Shown here: one piece after another, positions 43,166 through 51,517 of the stretch
Layout of the letters: every line of letters starts with the position of its first letter
Position numbering within the stretch: position 1 is the stretch's first letter
Assembly (NCBI RefSeq): GCF_013410545.1
Contig: NZ_JACCFV010000001.1
Location: 2,294,001-2,358,000, forward strand
Length of the DNA stretch: 64,000 bases
DNA from: Pseudoclavibacter chungangensis
GTDB lineage: Bacteria; Actinomycetota; Actinomycetes; Actinomycetales; Microbacteriaceae
Direction: 5' to 3'
Notes under the pieces: generated by a model
The model's database searches: none
What the model was told of the DNA's origin: nothing
What the model saw: only the letters and a program-made list of their open reading frames with translations
Translations under genes and position numbers: made by a program

Positions 43166-44986
43166 ATGACGGAGTCACCCAGTTCGGCAACGGCGCCGGA
43201 CATCGACGCATCGACCCGCGTCGACACATGGTTGCAGGCGTTCGACGAGGCGCTCGTCGCCCGTGACACCGAGCGCGCCGCCGCCCTCTTCGCCCCCGAG
43301 AGCTATTGGCGCGACCTCATCGCGTTCACGTGGAACCTCAAGACCGTGGAGCATCCCGACGGCGTGCGGCACATGCTCGACGACGTGCTCGATCGAGTGG
43401 CGCCCACGAACTGGCGCACGAGCGAACCGCCGACCGAGGCCGACGGCGTGACCGAGGCGTGGATCGAGTTCGACACGTCCGTCGGGCGCGGCAAGGGGCA
43501 CCTACGACTCACCGACGAGGGCGCCTGGACACTCCTCACCACGCTCCGCGAATTGACCGGGCACGAGGAGTCCTTCGGTGAGCGCCGCCCCCGCGGCGCC
43601 CGACACGGTGCGATCGAGAACCGCCGCTCGTGGCGCGAGGAACGCGACGCCGAGGACGCCGAGCTCGGCGTCACGCGCCAACCCCACACCGTCGTCATCG
43701 GCGGCGGCCAGGGCGGCATCGCGCTCGGCGCGCGTCTGCGGCAACTCGGCGTGCCCGCGCTCGTCCTCGACCGGTACGACCGCCCCGGCGACCAGTGGCG
43801 CGGCAGGTACCGCTCGCTGTGCCTGCACGATCCGGTCTGGTACGACCACCTCCCGTACCTGCCGTTCCCCGACAACTGGCCCGTGTTCGCACCGAAGGAC
43901 AAGATCGCCGACTGGCTCGAGATGTACACGCGCGTCATGGAGGTGCCGTACTGGTCGAAGACGACCGTGACGAGTGCGGAGTGGGACGAGGCGAGCGGGA
44001 CGTGGACCGTGCAGGCCGAGCGCGACGGCGAACCGATCACGCTGCACCCGCGCGAGCTCGTCTTCGCGACGGGCATGTCGGGCAAGCCGAACGTGCCACC
44101 CGTGCCGGGCATGGAGACGTTCGCGGGCGACCAGCACCACTCCTCGCAGCACCCCGGGCCGGAGGCGTACGCCGGCAAGCGTGCGGTCGTGATCGGCTCG
44201 AACAACTCGGCGCACGACATCTGCGCGGCGCTGTGGGAGCACGGCGTCGACGTGACGATGGTGCAGCGCAGCTCCACACACGTCGTGAAGTCGGACAGCC
44301 TCATGGAGATCGGTCTCGGTGATCTCTACTCGGAGCGCGCCCTGCAGAACGGGGTGACGACCGAGAAGGCCGACCTCATCTTCGCCTCGCTCCCCTACCG
44401 CATCATGCACACGTTCCAGATCCCCCTCTACGAGCGCATGGCCGAGCGCGACGCGGACTTCTACGCGCGGCTCGAGCGCGCCGGGTTCGAACACGATTGG
44501 GGCGACGACGGCTCAGGGCTCTTCCTCAAGTACCTGCGGCGGGGCTCGGGGTACTACATCGATGTGGGTGCCTCGGAGCTCGTCGCGAACGGTGACATCA
44601 AGCTCGCCCACGGCCAGGTCGCGAGCATGACGCCGGACGGCGTCGTACTCGCCGACGGGACGGAACTGCCCGCCGACCTCGTCGTCCACGCCACGGGCTA
44701 CGGCTCGATGAACGGTTGGGTCGCGGACCTCATCGACCAGGAGACCGCCGATCGGCTCGGCAAGGTGTGGGGACTCGGCTCCGAGACCACGAAGGATCCC
44801 GGGCCCTGGGAGGGCGAGCAGCGCAACATGTGGAAGCCGACGCAGGTGCCGCACCTCTGGTTCCACGGCGGCAACCTGCACCAGTCGCGGCACTACTCGC
44901 TGTACCTCGCGCTGCAGTTGAAGGCCCGCTACGAGGGCATCGACACCCCCGTCTACGGGCTCCAGGAGGTGCACCACCTCACGTGA
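43166..44986 (+). CDS. Flavin-dependent monooxygenase with N-terminal NTF2-like domain
   Basis: A 606-residue protein. The first ~145 residues form a SnoaL/NTF2-like domain (WLQAFDEALVARDTERAAAL...YWRDLIAFTWNLKT). The rest is an FAD/NADPH monooxygenase with FAD-binding VVIGGGQGGIALGARL, PGDQWRGRYRSLCLHDPVWY, a second Rossmann motif AVVIGSNNSAHDICAAL and the ATG-motif VVHATGYGSM. The family includes Baeyer-Villiger and N-hydroxylating enzymes and YUC-like flavoproteins; the substrate is unknown. A good ribosome binding site (AAAGGAT) sets the start. Probably induced by the divergent GAF regulator; a strong hairpin follows the stop. Confidence 0.9.
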   Translation: MTESPSSATAPDIDASTRVDTWLQAFDEALVARDTERAAALFAPESYWRDLIAFTWNLKTVEHPDGVRHMLDDVLDRVAPTNWRTSEPPTEADGVTEAWIEFDTSVGRGKGHLRLTDEGAWTLLTTLRELTGHEESFGERRPRGARHGAIENRRSWREERDAEDAELGVTRQPHTVVIGGGQGGIALGARLRQLGVPALVLDRYDRPGDQWRGRYRSLCLHDPVWYDHLPYLPFPDNWPVFAPKDKIADWLEMYTRVMEVPYWSKTTVTSAEWDEASGTWTVQAERDGEPITLHPRELVFATGMSGKPNVPPVPGMETFAGDQHHSSQHPGPEAYAGKRAVVIGSNNSAHDICAALWEHGVDVTMVQRSSTHVVKSDSLMEIGLGDLYSERALQNGVTTEKADLIFASLPYRIMHTFQIPLYERMAERDADFYARLERAGFEHDWGDDGSGLFLKYLRRGSGYYIDVGASELVANGDIKLAHGQVASMTPDGVVLADGTELPADLVVHATGYGSMNGWVADLIDQETADRLGKVWGLGSETTKDPGPWEGEQRNMWKPTQVPHLWFHGGNLHQSRHYSLYLALQLKARYEGIDTPVYGLQEVHHLT

Positions 44987-45040
44987 CCGCGTCCCCGCGG
45001 TCCCGGGTCGCGGGTCGCGGGTGGCGTCCGGCCGAGGAAG

Positions 45041-45093
45041 AAAGCCGGGTTGTTGCTACCGGGCCCGCGGCCCGGTAGCAACAACCCGGCTTT
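45041..45093. terminator. Bidirectional terminator palindrome, copy A
   Basis: Twenty-five-nt perfect arms (45041-45065 and 45069-45093) around CGC. The stem ends in TTTTT on the plus side and A-rich bases on the other, so it can act as an intrinsic terminator in both directions between convergent genes; the stop codon of the minus-strand monooxygenase is directly adjacent. The same stem sequence recurs at 47317-47383. Confidence 0.9.
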
Positions 45094-45094
45094 T

Positions 45095-46354
45095 TCAGGC
45101 TCGGCTCGCGGGGTGCGGCAACGGTGCGAGTCGCTCGCGTCGGATGCCGAGGCCGATCACGCGCCCGGGCATGCGCCGCAGCGGCGGAATCGCCTGCAGC
45201 AGGCGCATGAACAGCGGCACACGGCCGCCCGACCGTCGTCCCACGCGACGTCGAACGGCGCGGAGGATGCGAACCTGCAGCTGCTGCAGGATGCGCGTCA
45301 CGAGTTCCCGGCGACGCCGGACACCGTCGAGCGCCGCATCGAGTTCGGCCGGCGGAGCACCACGCACGAGGAGCGGCCCGAGCAGATTCGACGCCGCCAC
45401 GGCGTCCTGGACGGCGAGGTTCACGCCGATGCCCGCGACCGGCGACATGGCGTGCGCCGCATCGCCGATGCACAGCACACCACGACCGTGCCAGCGACGC
45501 AGTCGGTCGACGCGGACGCGCAGCACGTGCACGTCCTCGTCGCGCAGGGTGCCGATGCGGGACGCGAAATCCGGGGCGCACGCCGATCCGGCCACCGCGA
45601 GCGCCGCGAGCCCCGCGCCCGAAGCCGTCCCGCGCTCCGTGGTCCCGCGGGGCACGACGACGGCCACCTGCCAGTAGTCGCCGCGATCGATCGAGATGAC
45701 GATCCCTGGCCCGGCACGGAACAGCGGCACCGTCTCGTCGGGGCGCCGCTCGATGCGAAGCCACAGCACGTCGACGTCCGAACCGAGCGAGGCGAGCGGG
45801 AGCCCGGCCCGTGCGCGGACGATCGAGGTGCGGCCGTCGGCACCCACCACGAGGTCCCCGGCGAGTTCGAACGGCCCGTCGGGGCCCGTCCCGCGGACGC
45901 CGACGACGCGACCGTCCGGGCCGCGGAGCACCTCGTCGACCGCCGTCGATCGCCGCAACTCGAAGGTCGGGAACGTCGCCGCCTGCGCGGCGATGAGATC
46001 GAGCAGATCCCACTGGGGCATGAACGCGACGTACGGACACGTCACGGGCAGGTGCGAGAAGTCCGCGAGCACGAGATCCCGTCCGTACACGCGCGCCGTT
46101 GCGCGGTCCATGCGGGTGTGTGGAAGACGGAGGACGCCGTCGAGCCAGCCGAGCTCCGCCATGAGTTCGAGGGTCGACGGGTGGATCGTGTCGCCGCGGA
46201 AATCGCGCAGGAAGTCGGCGTGCTTCTCGAGCACCGTGACCCGGATGCCCTGGCGGGCGAGGAGCGCCCCGAGCACGAGTCCGGCCGGCCCGCCGCCCAC
46301 GACGATCACCCGCGACCCGTCTCCCGTCGATCCGTCTCGTTCGCTCGCCATCAT
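45095..46354 (-). CDS. FAD-dependent aromatic-type monooxygenase (PHBH family)
   Basis: A 419-residue single-component hydroxylase. FAD motif VIVVGGGPAGLVLGALLARQ at ~15-34, the middle motif DLVVGADGRTSIVRARAGLP (DG motif), and GRGVLCIGDAAHAMSPVAGIG with the GD motif. It has FRGDTIHPSTLELMAELGWL early on, common in hydroxylases acting on aromatic polyketides or drugs. The substrate is unknown. ATG-ATG at the start makes two choices one codon apart. Divergent from a TetR regulator and bracketed, with it, by two copies of one terminator palindrome. Confidence 0.9.
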   Translation of the reverse strand: MMASERDGSTGDGSRVIVVGGGPAGLVLGALLARQGIRVTVLEKHADFLRDFRGDTIHPSTLELMAELGWLDGVLRLPHTRMDRATARVYGRDLVLADFSHLPVTCPYVAFMPQWDLLDLIAAQAATFPTFELRRSTAVDEVLRGPDGRVVGVRGTGPDGPFELAGDLVVGADGRTSIVRARAGLPLASLGSDVDVLWLRIERRPDETVPLFRAGPGIVISIDRGDYWQVAVVVPRGTTERGTASGAGLAALAVAGSACAPDFASRIGTLRDEDVHVLRVRVDRLRRWHGRGVLCIGDAAHAMSPVAGIGVNLAVQDAVAASNLLGPLLVRGAPPAELDAALDGVRRRRELVTRILQQLQVRILRAVRRRVGRRSGGRVPLFMRLLQAIPPLRRMPGRVIGLGIRRERLAPLPHPASRA

Positions 46355-46415
46355 CGTCCGCTCCCGTGCTCGTCGTGCCGTGTTCCGTCGTTCCGATGCT
46401 CACGGCACGGGTCAC

Positions 46416-46421
46416 TAGATT
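46416..46421 (+). promoter_or_regulatory. -10-like hexamer for the TetR gene, probably leaderless
   Basis: TAGATT lies 8 nt before the ATG and no ribosome binding site is present. Confidence 0.45.
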
Positions 46422-46429
46422 CAACAGCG

Positions 46430-47068
46430 ATGAATTCTTCCGACGGTGGTGCGCGCGGCGATCGGCGTGGCCGGGGACGGCCGCGCGGACCGTCGACGAC
46501 CACGGCCGACATGCTCGCGGCGGCCCAGCGCGCCTTCCTGGCCCGCGGGTACCGGGCGGCCACCATGCGCGCGATCGCAGCGGATGCGCAGGTCGACCCG
46601 GCGCTGTTGAATTCCCGCTTCGGCTCGAAGCGCGGACTGTTCGTGGCGGCGCTCGGCAGTCCGTTCGATCCGGCCGGACGCGTGGCGGCCGCTCTCGCCG
46701 GGCCCGCCGACGCACTGTCCGAACGACTCGCGCGTGCGGCACTCGATGCCCTGCGGGAGCCCCGCCAGCGGGCGGCGATGCGCGTCATGGTCGCCGAGGC
46801 GCTCGCGGACGAGCAGCTCCGCGTCCTGCTCGCGGAGTACGTGGACCGCGAGATCGTCGATCGGATCGCCGATCGCGTCGGCGGTGCGCACGCGCACGAA
46901 CGCGCCCGGGCAGTCGTCTCGGTGCTCGCCGGGATCGTGTTCACGCGGCACTTCGTCGGCGTCCCGTCGCTCATCGCCGCCGTGTCGCCGGAGGACGTGC
47001 GCCGTCTCGAGGCGGCCATCCGGGCGGCCGCCGCCCCGCCGCCCCGAACCGGAACCCCCTCGCCCTGA
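46430..47068 (+). CDS. TetR family regulator
   Basis: A 212-residue regulator with an Arg/Gly-rich N-terminus (RRGRGRPRGPS), a TetR helix-turn-helix (about 27-72: MLAAAQRAFLARGYRAATMR, then VDPALLNSRFGSKRGLFVAA) and a C-terminal TetR_C_17/PsrA-like helical domain. It ends in a Pro/Ala-rich tail. Divergent from the PHBH-type monooxygenase, which it probably represses; the 75-nt spacer has no strong palindrome that I could identify. Confidence 0.9.
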   Translation: MNSSDGGARGDRRGRGRPRGPSTTTADMLAAAQRAFLARGYRAATMRAIAADAQVDPALLNSRFGSKRGLFVAALGSPFDPAGRVAAALAGPADALSERLARAALDALREPRQRAAMRVMVAEALADEQLRVLLAEYVDREIVDRIADRVGGAHAHERARAVVSVLAGIVFTRHFVGVPSLIAAVSPEDVRRLEAAIRAAAAPPPRTGTPSP

Positions 47069-47316
47069 ACAGAAGCCTCCGGGCCCGATCACACCCCCGC
47101 CACCCGGAACAGCCAACCCGAACCGAGACCTGCCCGCCCCAGGCGCAACCCCGCAGCCCTGCTCCGCAGCCCCGTCCCCCGAACCACCACCCCGAACCGC
47201 AGCCTCATCACCCCGAACCGCGCCCCGTCCGACGGACCAGCACGCCCGGTTTCGCGGTCGGACGCAACCGCGCCACCGATCCGGCACTGCGCAAGCGATC
47301 CGGTGTCGCCCGTCCC
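47069..47316. other. Intergenic C-rich, purine-poor stretch
   Basis: About 250 nt with loosely repeated CCCCGAACC and CCGCAGCC blocks and no supported gene. One strand is very cytosine-rich, so the opposite strand is guanine-rich. A similar loosely repeated GGGCGAAC texture occurs at 48.5-48.66 kb. Probably untranslated spacer upstream of copy B of the palindrome. Confidence 0.45.
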
Positions 47317-47383
47317 GCAAGAAAAAGCCGGGTTGTTGCTACCGGGCCCGGGGCCCGGTAGCAACAACCCGGCTTTTTCTTGC
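47317..47383. terminator. Bidirectional terminator palindrome, copy B
   Basis: Thirty-three-nt perfect arms (47317-47349 and 47351-47383) with one central base; A5 and T5 runs on either side make it an intrinsic terminator in both directions. The inner 25-nt arms are identical to copy A. It lies between a convergent TetR gene and a lipoprotein gene. Confidence 0.9.
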
Positions 47384-47397
47384 GTGGGGGGGGCGGG

Positions 47398-47976
47398 TCA
47401 GGAGCCGTCGGTCGCCACGAGCGTGCCGCTCTGGGCGTCGATGTACGCGTGCTGCGTTCCCGGCCCCGCCGACATGACGATCTCCACCTCGATCACGAGC
47501 AGCTCCTCGCGCTCCGTCACCTCGGCGTCGTCGATCGTGCCGGGCACCGCGCCCACGGCCGTCGCGAGCGCGTCCGAGAGCGACACCCCCACCTGCTCGA
47601 ACCGCACCCGGTCGTCGCCGTCGAGTGCGTCCGGCGAATCAGTCGACACGACGCTCGTGCCGTCCGCGCTCACCTCGACCTCGACCGTCGTCTCCCCCAC
47701 CACGACCTCGACCGACCAGCCGCGCGCATCGTCGTGATCGATCTCGACCCCACGACCGCCCGTGTGGGACTCCGCGGTCGCGATCGCGGCCTGGGCCGCC
47801 GCGAGTTCGCCACCCGAGTCGGGAACCGCGGGGGTCGCGGCGGTCGTGGACTCGGGCGTGCTGAGCGAGACGACCTCGGTCGGCCTCGGCGAGCCGCCGT
47901 TCGAGCATCCCGCGAGGATCGTCGCCGCTCCCACGGCGATCACGACGGCGAACGTGCGCATGGTTCGAGGCTTCAT
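47398..47976 (-). CDS. PepSY-like domain lipoprotein
   Basis: A 192-residue lipoprotein with signal peptide and lipobox LAGC (Cys23), a Ser/Thr/Pro linker, then two PepSY-like repeats: ELAAAQAAIATAESHTGGRGV-EIDHDDARGWSVEVV and VSLSDALATAVGAVPGTIDDAEVTE...IEVEIVM followed by TQHAYIDAQSGTLVA. PepSY domains are thought to inhibit proteases or bind cell-wall components; role here unknown. A TAGCAT hexamer 6 nt before the ATG indicates a leaderless mRNA. Confidence 0.85.
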   Translation of the reverse strand: MKPRTMRTFAVVIAVGAATILAGCSNGGSPRPTEVVSLSTPESTTAATPAVPDSGGELAAAQAAIATAESHTGGRGVEIDHDDARGWSVEVVVGETTVEVEVSADGTSVVSTDSPDALDGDDRVRFEQVGVSLSDALATAVGAVPGTIDDAEVTEREELLVIEVEIVMSAGPGTQHAYIDAQSGTLVATDGS

Positions 47977-47982
47977 GGGGCG

Positions 47983-47988
47983 ATGCTA
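47983..47988 (-). promoter_or_regulatory. -10-like hexamer for the lipoprotein gene, probably leaderless
   Basis: TAGCAT on the minus strand, 6 nt before the ATG; the same box and spacing as before the NUDIX gene. Confidence 0.5.
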
Positions 47989-48069
47989 ACCGCGTCGCCC
48001 GACGGCGCCCGGAGCGGGCTGCCGGGAGCGCCGTGGCATCGAGTCCGCGCGACGCGACAGAATGGTGCG

Positions 48070-48414
48070 ATGGACCTCTCCCCCGACGAGTTCGAGCGGA
48101 TCGTGATCGACGAGCTCGACGCCCTGCCCGACGAGATGGTCGACGGCCTCGACAACGTGGTCTTCCTCGTCGAGGACCGCCCCGAGGACGGCAGCGAGCT
48201 GTTCGGGATCTACGAGGGCTACGCGCTCACGGAGCGCGGCCAGTACGGCTTCGGCGAGCTGCCCGACCGGATCATCGTGTACCGCGAGGCGCACCTGCGC
48301 GCGTGTGACACCGAGGCGTCGCTCCGGACGGAGATCCACACGACCCTCGTGCACGAGATCGCGCACTTCTACGGCATCGACGACGACGAGCTGCACCGCC
48401 TGGGCTGGGCCTGA
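48070..48414 (+). CDS. Zincin-like metallopeptidase family protein (PF06262 type)
   Basis: A 114-residue compact zincin: EFERIVIDELDALPDEMVDG at the start, IYREAHLR-like VYREAHLRAC, and the zinc motif HEIAHFYGIDDDEL near the C-terminus. The His-Glu-x-x-His with a following Asp is complete, so it is probably active, but substrates of this family are unknown. A weak -10-like CAGAAT lies 6 nt before the ATG. Confidence 0.88.
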   Translation: MDLSPDEFERIVIDELDALPDEMVDGLDNVVFLVEDRPEDGSELFGIYEGYALTERGQYGFGELPDRIIVYREAHLRACDTEASLRTEIHTTLVHEIAHFYGIDDDELHRLGWA

Positions 48415-48666
48415 CGCGGGTCGGCTCGAGCGACGCACCCCCGGTCCGGCGTTCGGAGACTGCCCCGTCCCGCTGTCGGCCGGCTGCGCCCATCCCTGGG
48501 CCGGCGCACTGAACAGGCGAACCGCCACCCGGGCGAGCCGAACACGCGAACCACCCCGGCCAGGCGAAGCGCGCCCACGAACTGAACGGGCGAACGACAT
48601 CGGCGAACTCCCCGGGCGAGCGACGTCGACGAGCCGCGGCGAGCGACCGGGGACGCGACCGCGGCG

Positions 48667-49269
48667 TCAGCGAGCCCGGGCCACGGGCGCCGGTTCGCCG
48701 GACGCGACGACACTCCGACGCGCGGCCTCGGACCGGAGCCGGTCGACGATCCGCTCGACGAGCGTCTGCTCCCCGGGGCGTGCGGACGCCGCGCAGTCGA
48801 CGACGACGTCGGCGAGGGATGCGGGCGACTCCGACGCGATGAACGCGTCCTCCTCCGCGCGCCAGCCCGCCCACCACGAGTCGTCGCCGTCGCGCGCGAC
48901 CGCTCGGGCGTGTCTCGTCGGCTCGTCGAGTTCGAGCCACACGCCGAGCGTCGCGAGCGACCGGTTCGCGCGCGAGAGCGCACCGCACCCCTCGACGACG
49001 ATGGGCGGGCCGAGCGTCACGCGGTGCGTCTCGGCGCGACGGTCCTCGAACCAGTTCCAGCGTCGCCAGCACGGCATCTCGCCGCGCGCGAGCGGCTCGA
49101 GCACCGCTCGCGTCGCGTACTCGCTCCCCGCCCGCAGGCCGGACCACCCGGGGTAGAGGTCGTCGAGGTGTACGACGGTGCCGCCGAGTGTGCGCGCGAG
49201 TCGCGCGGCGAGCGTCGTCTTGCCCGTGCCCGAGCGCCCGTCCACGAGGACGCACTGCGCGCCCGTCAC
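48667..49269 (-). CDS. P-loop kinase-like protein coupled to the ECF transporter
   Basis: A 200-residue P-loop NTPase similar to uridine kinase-like ATP-binding proteins: Walker A VDGRSGTGKTT at ~9-19, VVHLDDLYPGWSGL with a probable base/substrate-binding Asp pair, PIVVEGCGALSRANRSLATL, and a lid with ELDEPTRHARAVARDGD. Its GTG start overlaps the EcfT stop (GTGA), so it belongs to the TPP-riboswitch-controlled operon. Phosphorylation of the imported thiamine precursor is an inference from context; ordinary ThiD or ThiM folds are not seen here. Confidence 0.8.
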   Translation of the reverse strand: MTGAQCVLVDGRSGTGKTTLAARLARTLGGTVVHLDDLYPGWSGLRAGSEYATRAVLEPLARGEMPCWRRWNWFEDRRAETHRVTLGPPIVVEGCGALSRANRSLATLGVWLELDEPTRHARAVARDGDDSWWAGWRAEEDAFIASESPASLADVVVDCAASARPGEQTLVERIVDRLRSEAARRSVVASGEPAPVARAR

Positions 49270-50072
49270 GAGGCGCCCGTCCCCACGAGGCTGAACGAGC
49301 CCGTCACGATCGAGGTCGTGAGTGCGGCCGCCGCGAGGAGGATCGCACCGAGGACGAGGACGAGATCGTCGCGGCCGAGCGTCGAGGGTCGGGCCCACGT
49401 GCGTTCGCCGCCGTCGAAGCCGCGCGCCTCCATCGCCGTCGCGAGCACACCGCCACGTCTGATGGCGAGCACGAGCAACGCGAACGCCATGGTGAGTCCC
49501 CGACGGATCGCGCCGGAGTCCCCGAGCCCCCGCGCGCGCCGTGCTTGCGCCATGGCGGTCCAGTCGTCGCGGAACACGTCGAAGAGCCGGATGCCGGCGA
49601 GCGCACCGAGCACGAAGCGCGACGGGAACCGGCACAGTTGCGCGAGGCCGTCCGCGAGTCGTGTCGCGTCGACACCGGCGAGGACCACGAGCGTGGGGAC
49701 CCCGATCGCGAGCACGCGCAGGCCGACCGCGATCGACAGACGGATGGAGTTGTCGGACACCGTCGCGAGGAGGAACGTGCCGTAGACGTGTCCACCCGGT
49801 TGCGCGTACAGGAGCATGCTGATCGCCGAGACGGGTGCGGCGATGAACAGCGGCCAGGCCCGCCGGACGACATCGCGCGGCGTCGCACCCGCGAGACCGA
49901 GCAGCACCGCTGCACCGCCGAGCCCCACGAGCGCGCTCACGGCGTCGATCGTGAACAGCATCGGGATCGAGTAGCAGATGGCCGCCGCGAACGCCGCGAC
50001 GGGGTTGACGCGATCGAGGAACCGCACGTGTCCGGTCGTCGTCGGGGGCCCGGGGCGCGTGTCGACGCTCAT
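49266..50072 (-). CDS. ECF transporter T component (YkoC/EcfT-like)
   Basis: A 268-residue membrane protein with about five to six helices. The C-terminal cytoplasmic coupling motifs MAQARRARGLGD and AMEARGFDGGERTWARPS (two A-R-G motifs) are the EcfT signatures that contact the two ATPase domains. Together with the neighbouring S component and double ATPase it forms the YkoEDC-type transporter for hydroxymethylpyrimidine or thiamine. ATGA/GTGA overlaps on both sides show translational coupling. Confidence 0.92.
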   Translation of the reverse strand: MSVDTRPGPPTTTGHVRFLDRVNPVAAFAAAICYSIPMLFTIDAVSALVGLGGAAVLLGLAGATPRDVVRRAWPLFIAAPVSAISMLLYAQPGGHVYGTFLLATVSDNSIRLSIAVGLRVLAIGVPTLVVLAGVDATRLADGLAQLCRFPSRFVLGALAGIRLFDVFRDDWTAMAQARRARGLGDSGAIRRGLTMAFALLVLAIRRGGVLATAMEARGFDGGERTWARPSTLGRDDLVLVLGAILLAAAALTTSIVTGSFSLVGTGAS

Positions 50073-51517
50073 GCGGCGCGCTCCAGTTCGACGACGTGGT
50101 CGCCGAGCACGCGGACGACGTCGAGGTCGTGTGTCACGGAGACGAGCGCGTGCCCCTCGTTCACGAGCCGCGACATGAGGCCGACGAGTTCGAGCCACGT
50201 CCGGCGGTCCTGCCCGAACGTGGGCTCGTCGAGCACGATGACGCGCGGTGCGGTCGCGAGGACGGTCGCGACGGACAGCCGGCGCTGCTCGCCCCCCGAG
50301 AGCGTGAAGGGGCTCGCGTTCGCGAGGTGGTCGAGGCGCAGCGCATCGAGCAGTTCGTCGGCCGTCGCCGTGATCTCGGCCTCACCGCGTTTCGCCGCGC
50401 GCGGGCCGACCTCGAGTTCGCGCCGGACGGTCGCGGCGACGAACTGGTGGGCGGGCTCCTGGAAGACCGTGCCGATACGGGAGAGCAGGGCCCGCGACCG
50501 CCAGCGGATCGGCTCGGGGCCGACGCCGCGCGCGAGCGCATCGCTCGCGACGACCCGCCCGGCACGTGGGGCGAGCAGGCCCGCGAGCGTGTGGGCGAAC
50601 GTCGTCTTGCCGACGCCGTTCGGCCCCGTCACGACCGTGGACGTCCCGGCCGGGACGGTGACCTCGAGGCCCCGCTGCACGAGCGGCGCATCGCCACCGC
50701 GCCCCACGTCGAGCGCGTCCGTCGACAGGAGGGTCTCGCCGTCGCTCGGCGTCGACCGTTCGAACACGACGGGGATGCCCGGTACCCAGGCACCGTCCGC
50801 CGCGAGTTCGGCGCCGCGCTCGGCGATGAGCCGATCCGGGGCGGCGTCGGCGCGCACGCCGCCGCCGGCCTCGAGGACGACGGCCCGGTCGACGAGTTCG
50901 AGCCAGGCGTCGACGCGGTGCTCGATCACGATGAGCGTCGCGCCCGTCCGGCGCACGACCTCGGCGACGGCATCGCGCACCTCGATGACGCCCGCGGGGT
51001 CGAGGTTCGCGGTCGGTTCGTCGAGCAGCAGCAGCCCGGGACGCATCGCGAGCACCCCCGCGAGCGCGAGCCGCTGTCGCTCGCCGCCCGAGAGCGCCGC
51101 GGTCGAGCGGTCGAGCGGCAGCCGCAGCCCGACGGCGTCGAGTGCCTCGCGGACCCGGCGCCAGATCTCATCGCGCTCGACGCCGAGGTTCTCGCAACCG
51201 AACGCGACGTCGTCGCCGACCCGACCGAAGATGGTGTTCGCCTGCGGATCCTGCAGCACGAGGCCCGCGGCGACGCGTTCGCGCGCGGGGTCACGGCCGC
51301 CGACGAGGAGTTCGCCCGTCTCCTCCCCCTCGTCCTCACCGCCGAGCACGCCCGCGAGCGCGCGGACGAACGTGGATTTGCCGGCACCCGACGGGCCGAG
51401 CAGGAGCACCCGCTCGCCCGGCTCGACGACGAGGTCGAGTCCCGCGAGAGCGGCGCGGCGACGTCCCGCGTGCCGCCACCCCCACCCGCGCGCCTCGACG
51501 CCGACGCCTCCGCTCAT
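50069..51517 (-). CDS. ECF transporter ATPase with two fused nucleotide-binding domains (YkoD-like)
   Basis: A 482-residue protein with two complete ABC domains. Domain 1: Walker A GPSGAGKST (~40), LSGGERQRLALAG, LLLLDEPTANLDP. Domain 2: Walker A GPNGVGKTT (~300), LSGGEQRRLSVATV, VIVLDEPTFGQDR. Both switch histidines are present (IEHRVD and VTHDLD). The fusion of the two Ecf ATPases in one chain is the YkoD arrangement. Start codon overlaps the S-component stop (ATGA). Confidence 0.93.
   Translation of the reverse strand: MSGGVGVEARGWGWRHAGRRRAALAGLDLVVEPGERVLLLGPSGAGKSTFVRALAGVLGGEDEGEETGELLVGGRDPARERVAAGLVLQDPQANTIFGRVGDDVAFGCENLGVERDEIWRRVREALDAVGLRLPLDRSTAALSGGERQRLALAGVLAMRPGLLLLDEPTANLDPAGVIEVRDAVAEVVRRTGATLIVIEHRVDAWLELVDRAVVLEAGGGVRADAAPDRLIAERGAELAADGAWVPGIPVVFERSTPSDGETLLSTDALDVGRGGDAPLVQRGLEVTVPAGTSTVVTGPNGVGKTTFAHTLAGLLAPRAGRVVASDALARGVGPEPIRWRSRALLSRIGTVFQEPAHQFVAATVRRELEVGPRAAKRGEAEITATADELLDALRLDHLANASPFTLSGGEQRRLSVATVLATAPRVIVLDEPTFGQDRRTWLELVGLMSRLVNEGHALVSVTHDLDVVRVLGDHVVELERAA

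Noticed and set aside
47069..47316. Repeated CCCCGAACC texture as a coding or CRISPR-like element
   Set aside because: Spacing is irregular, no frame has conserved character, and the stretch looks like biased, degenerate spacer.
45041..47383. Twin palindromes as terminal inverted repeats of an insertion sequence
   Set aside because: Each is itself a complete palindrome with T-runs fitting a terminator, there is no transposase, and no target-site duplication is visible beside them.
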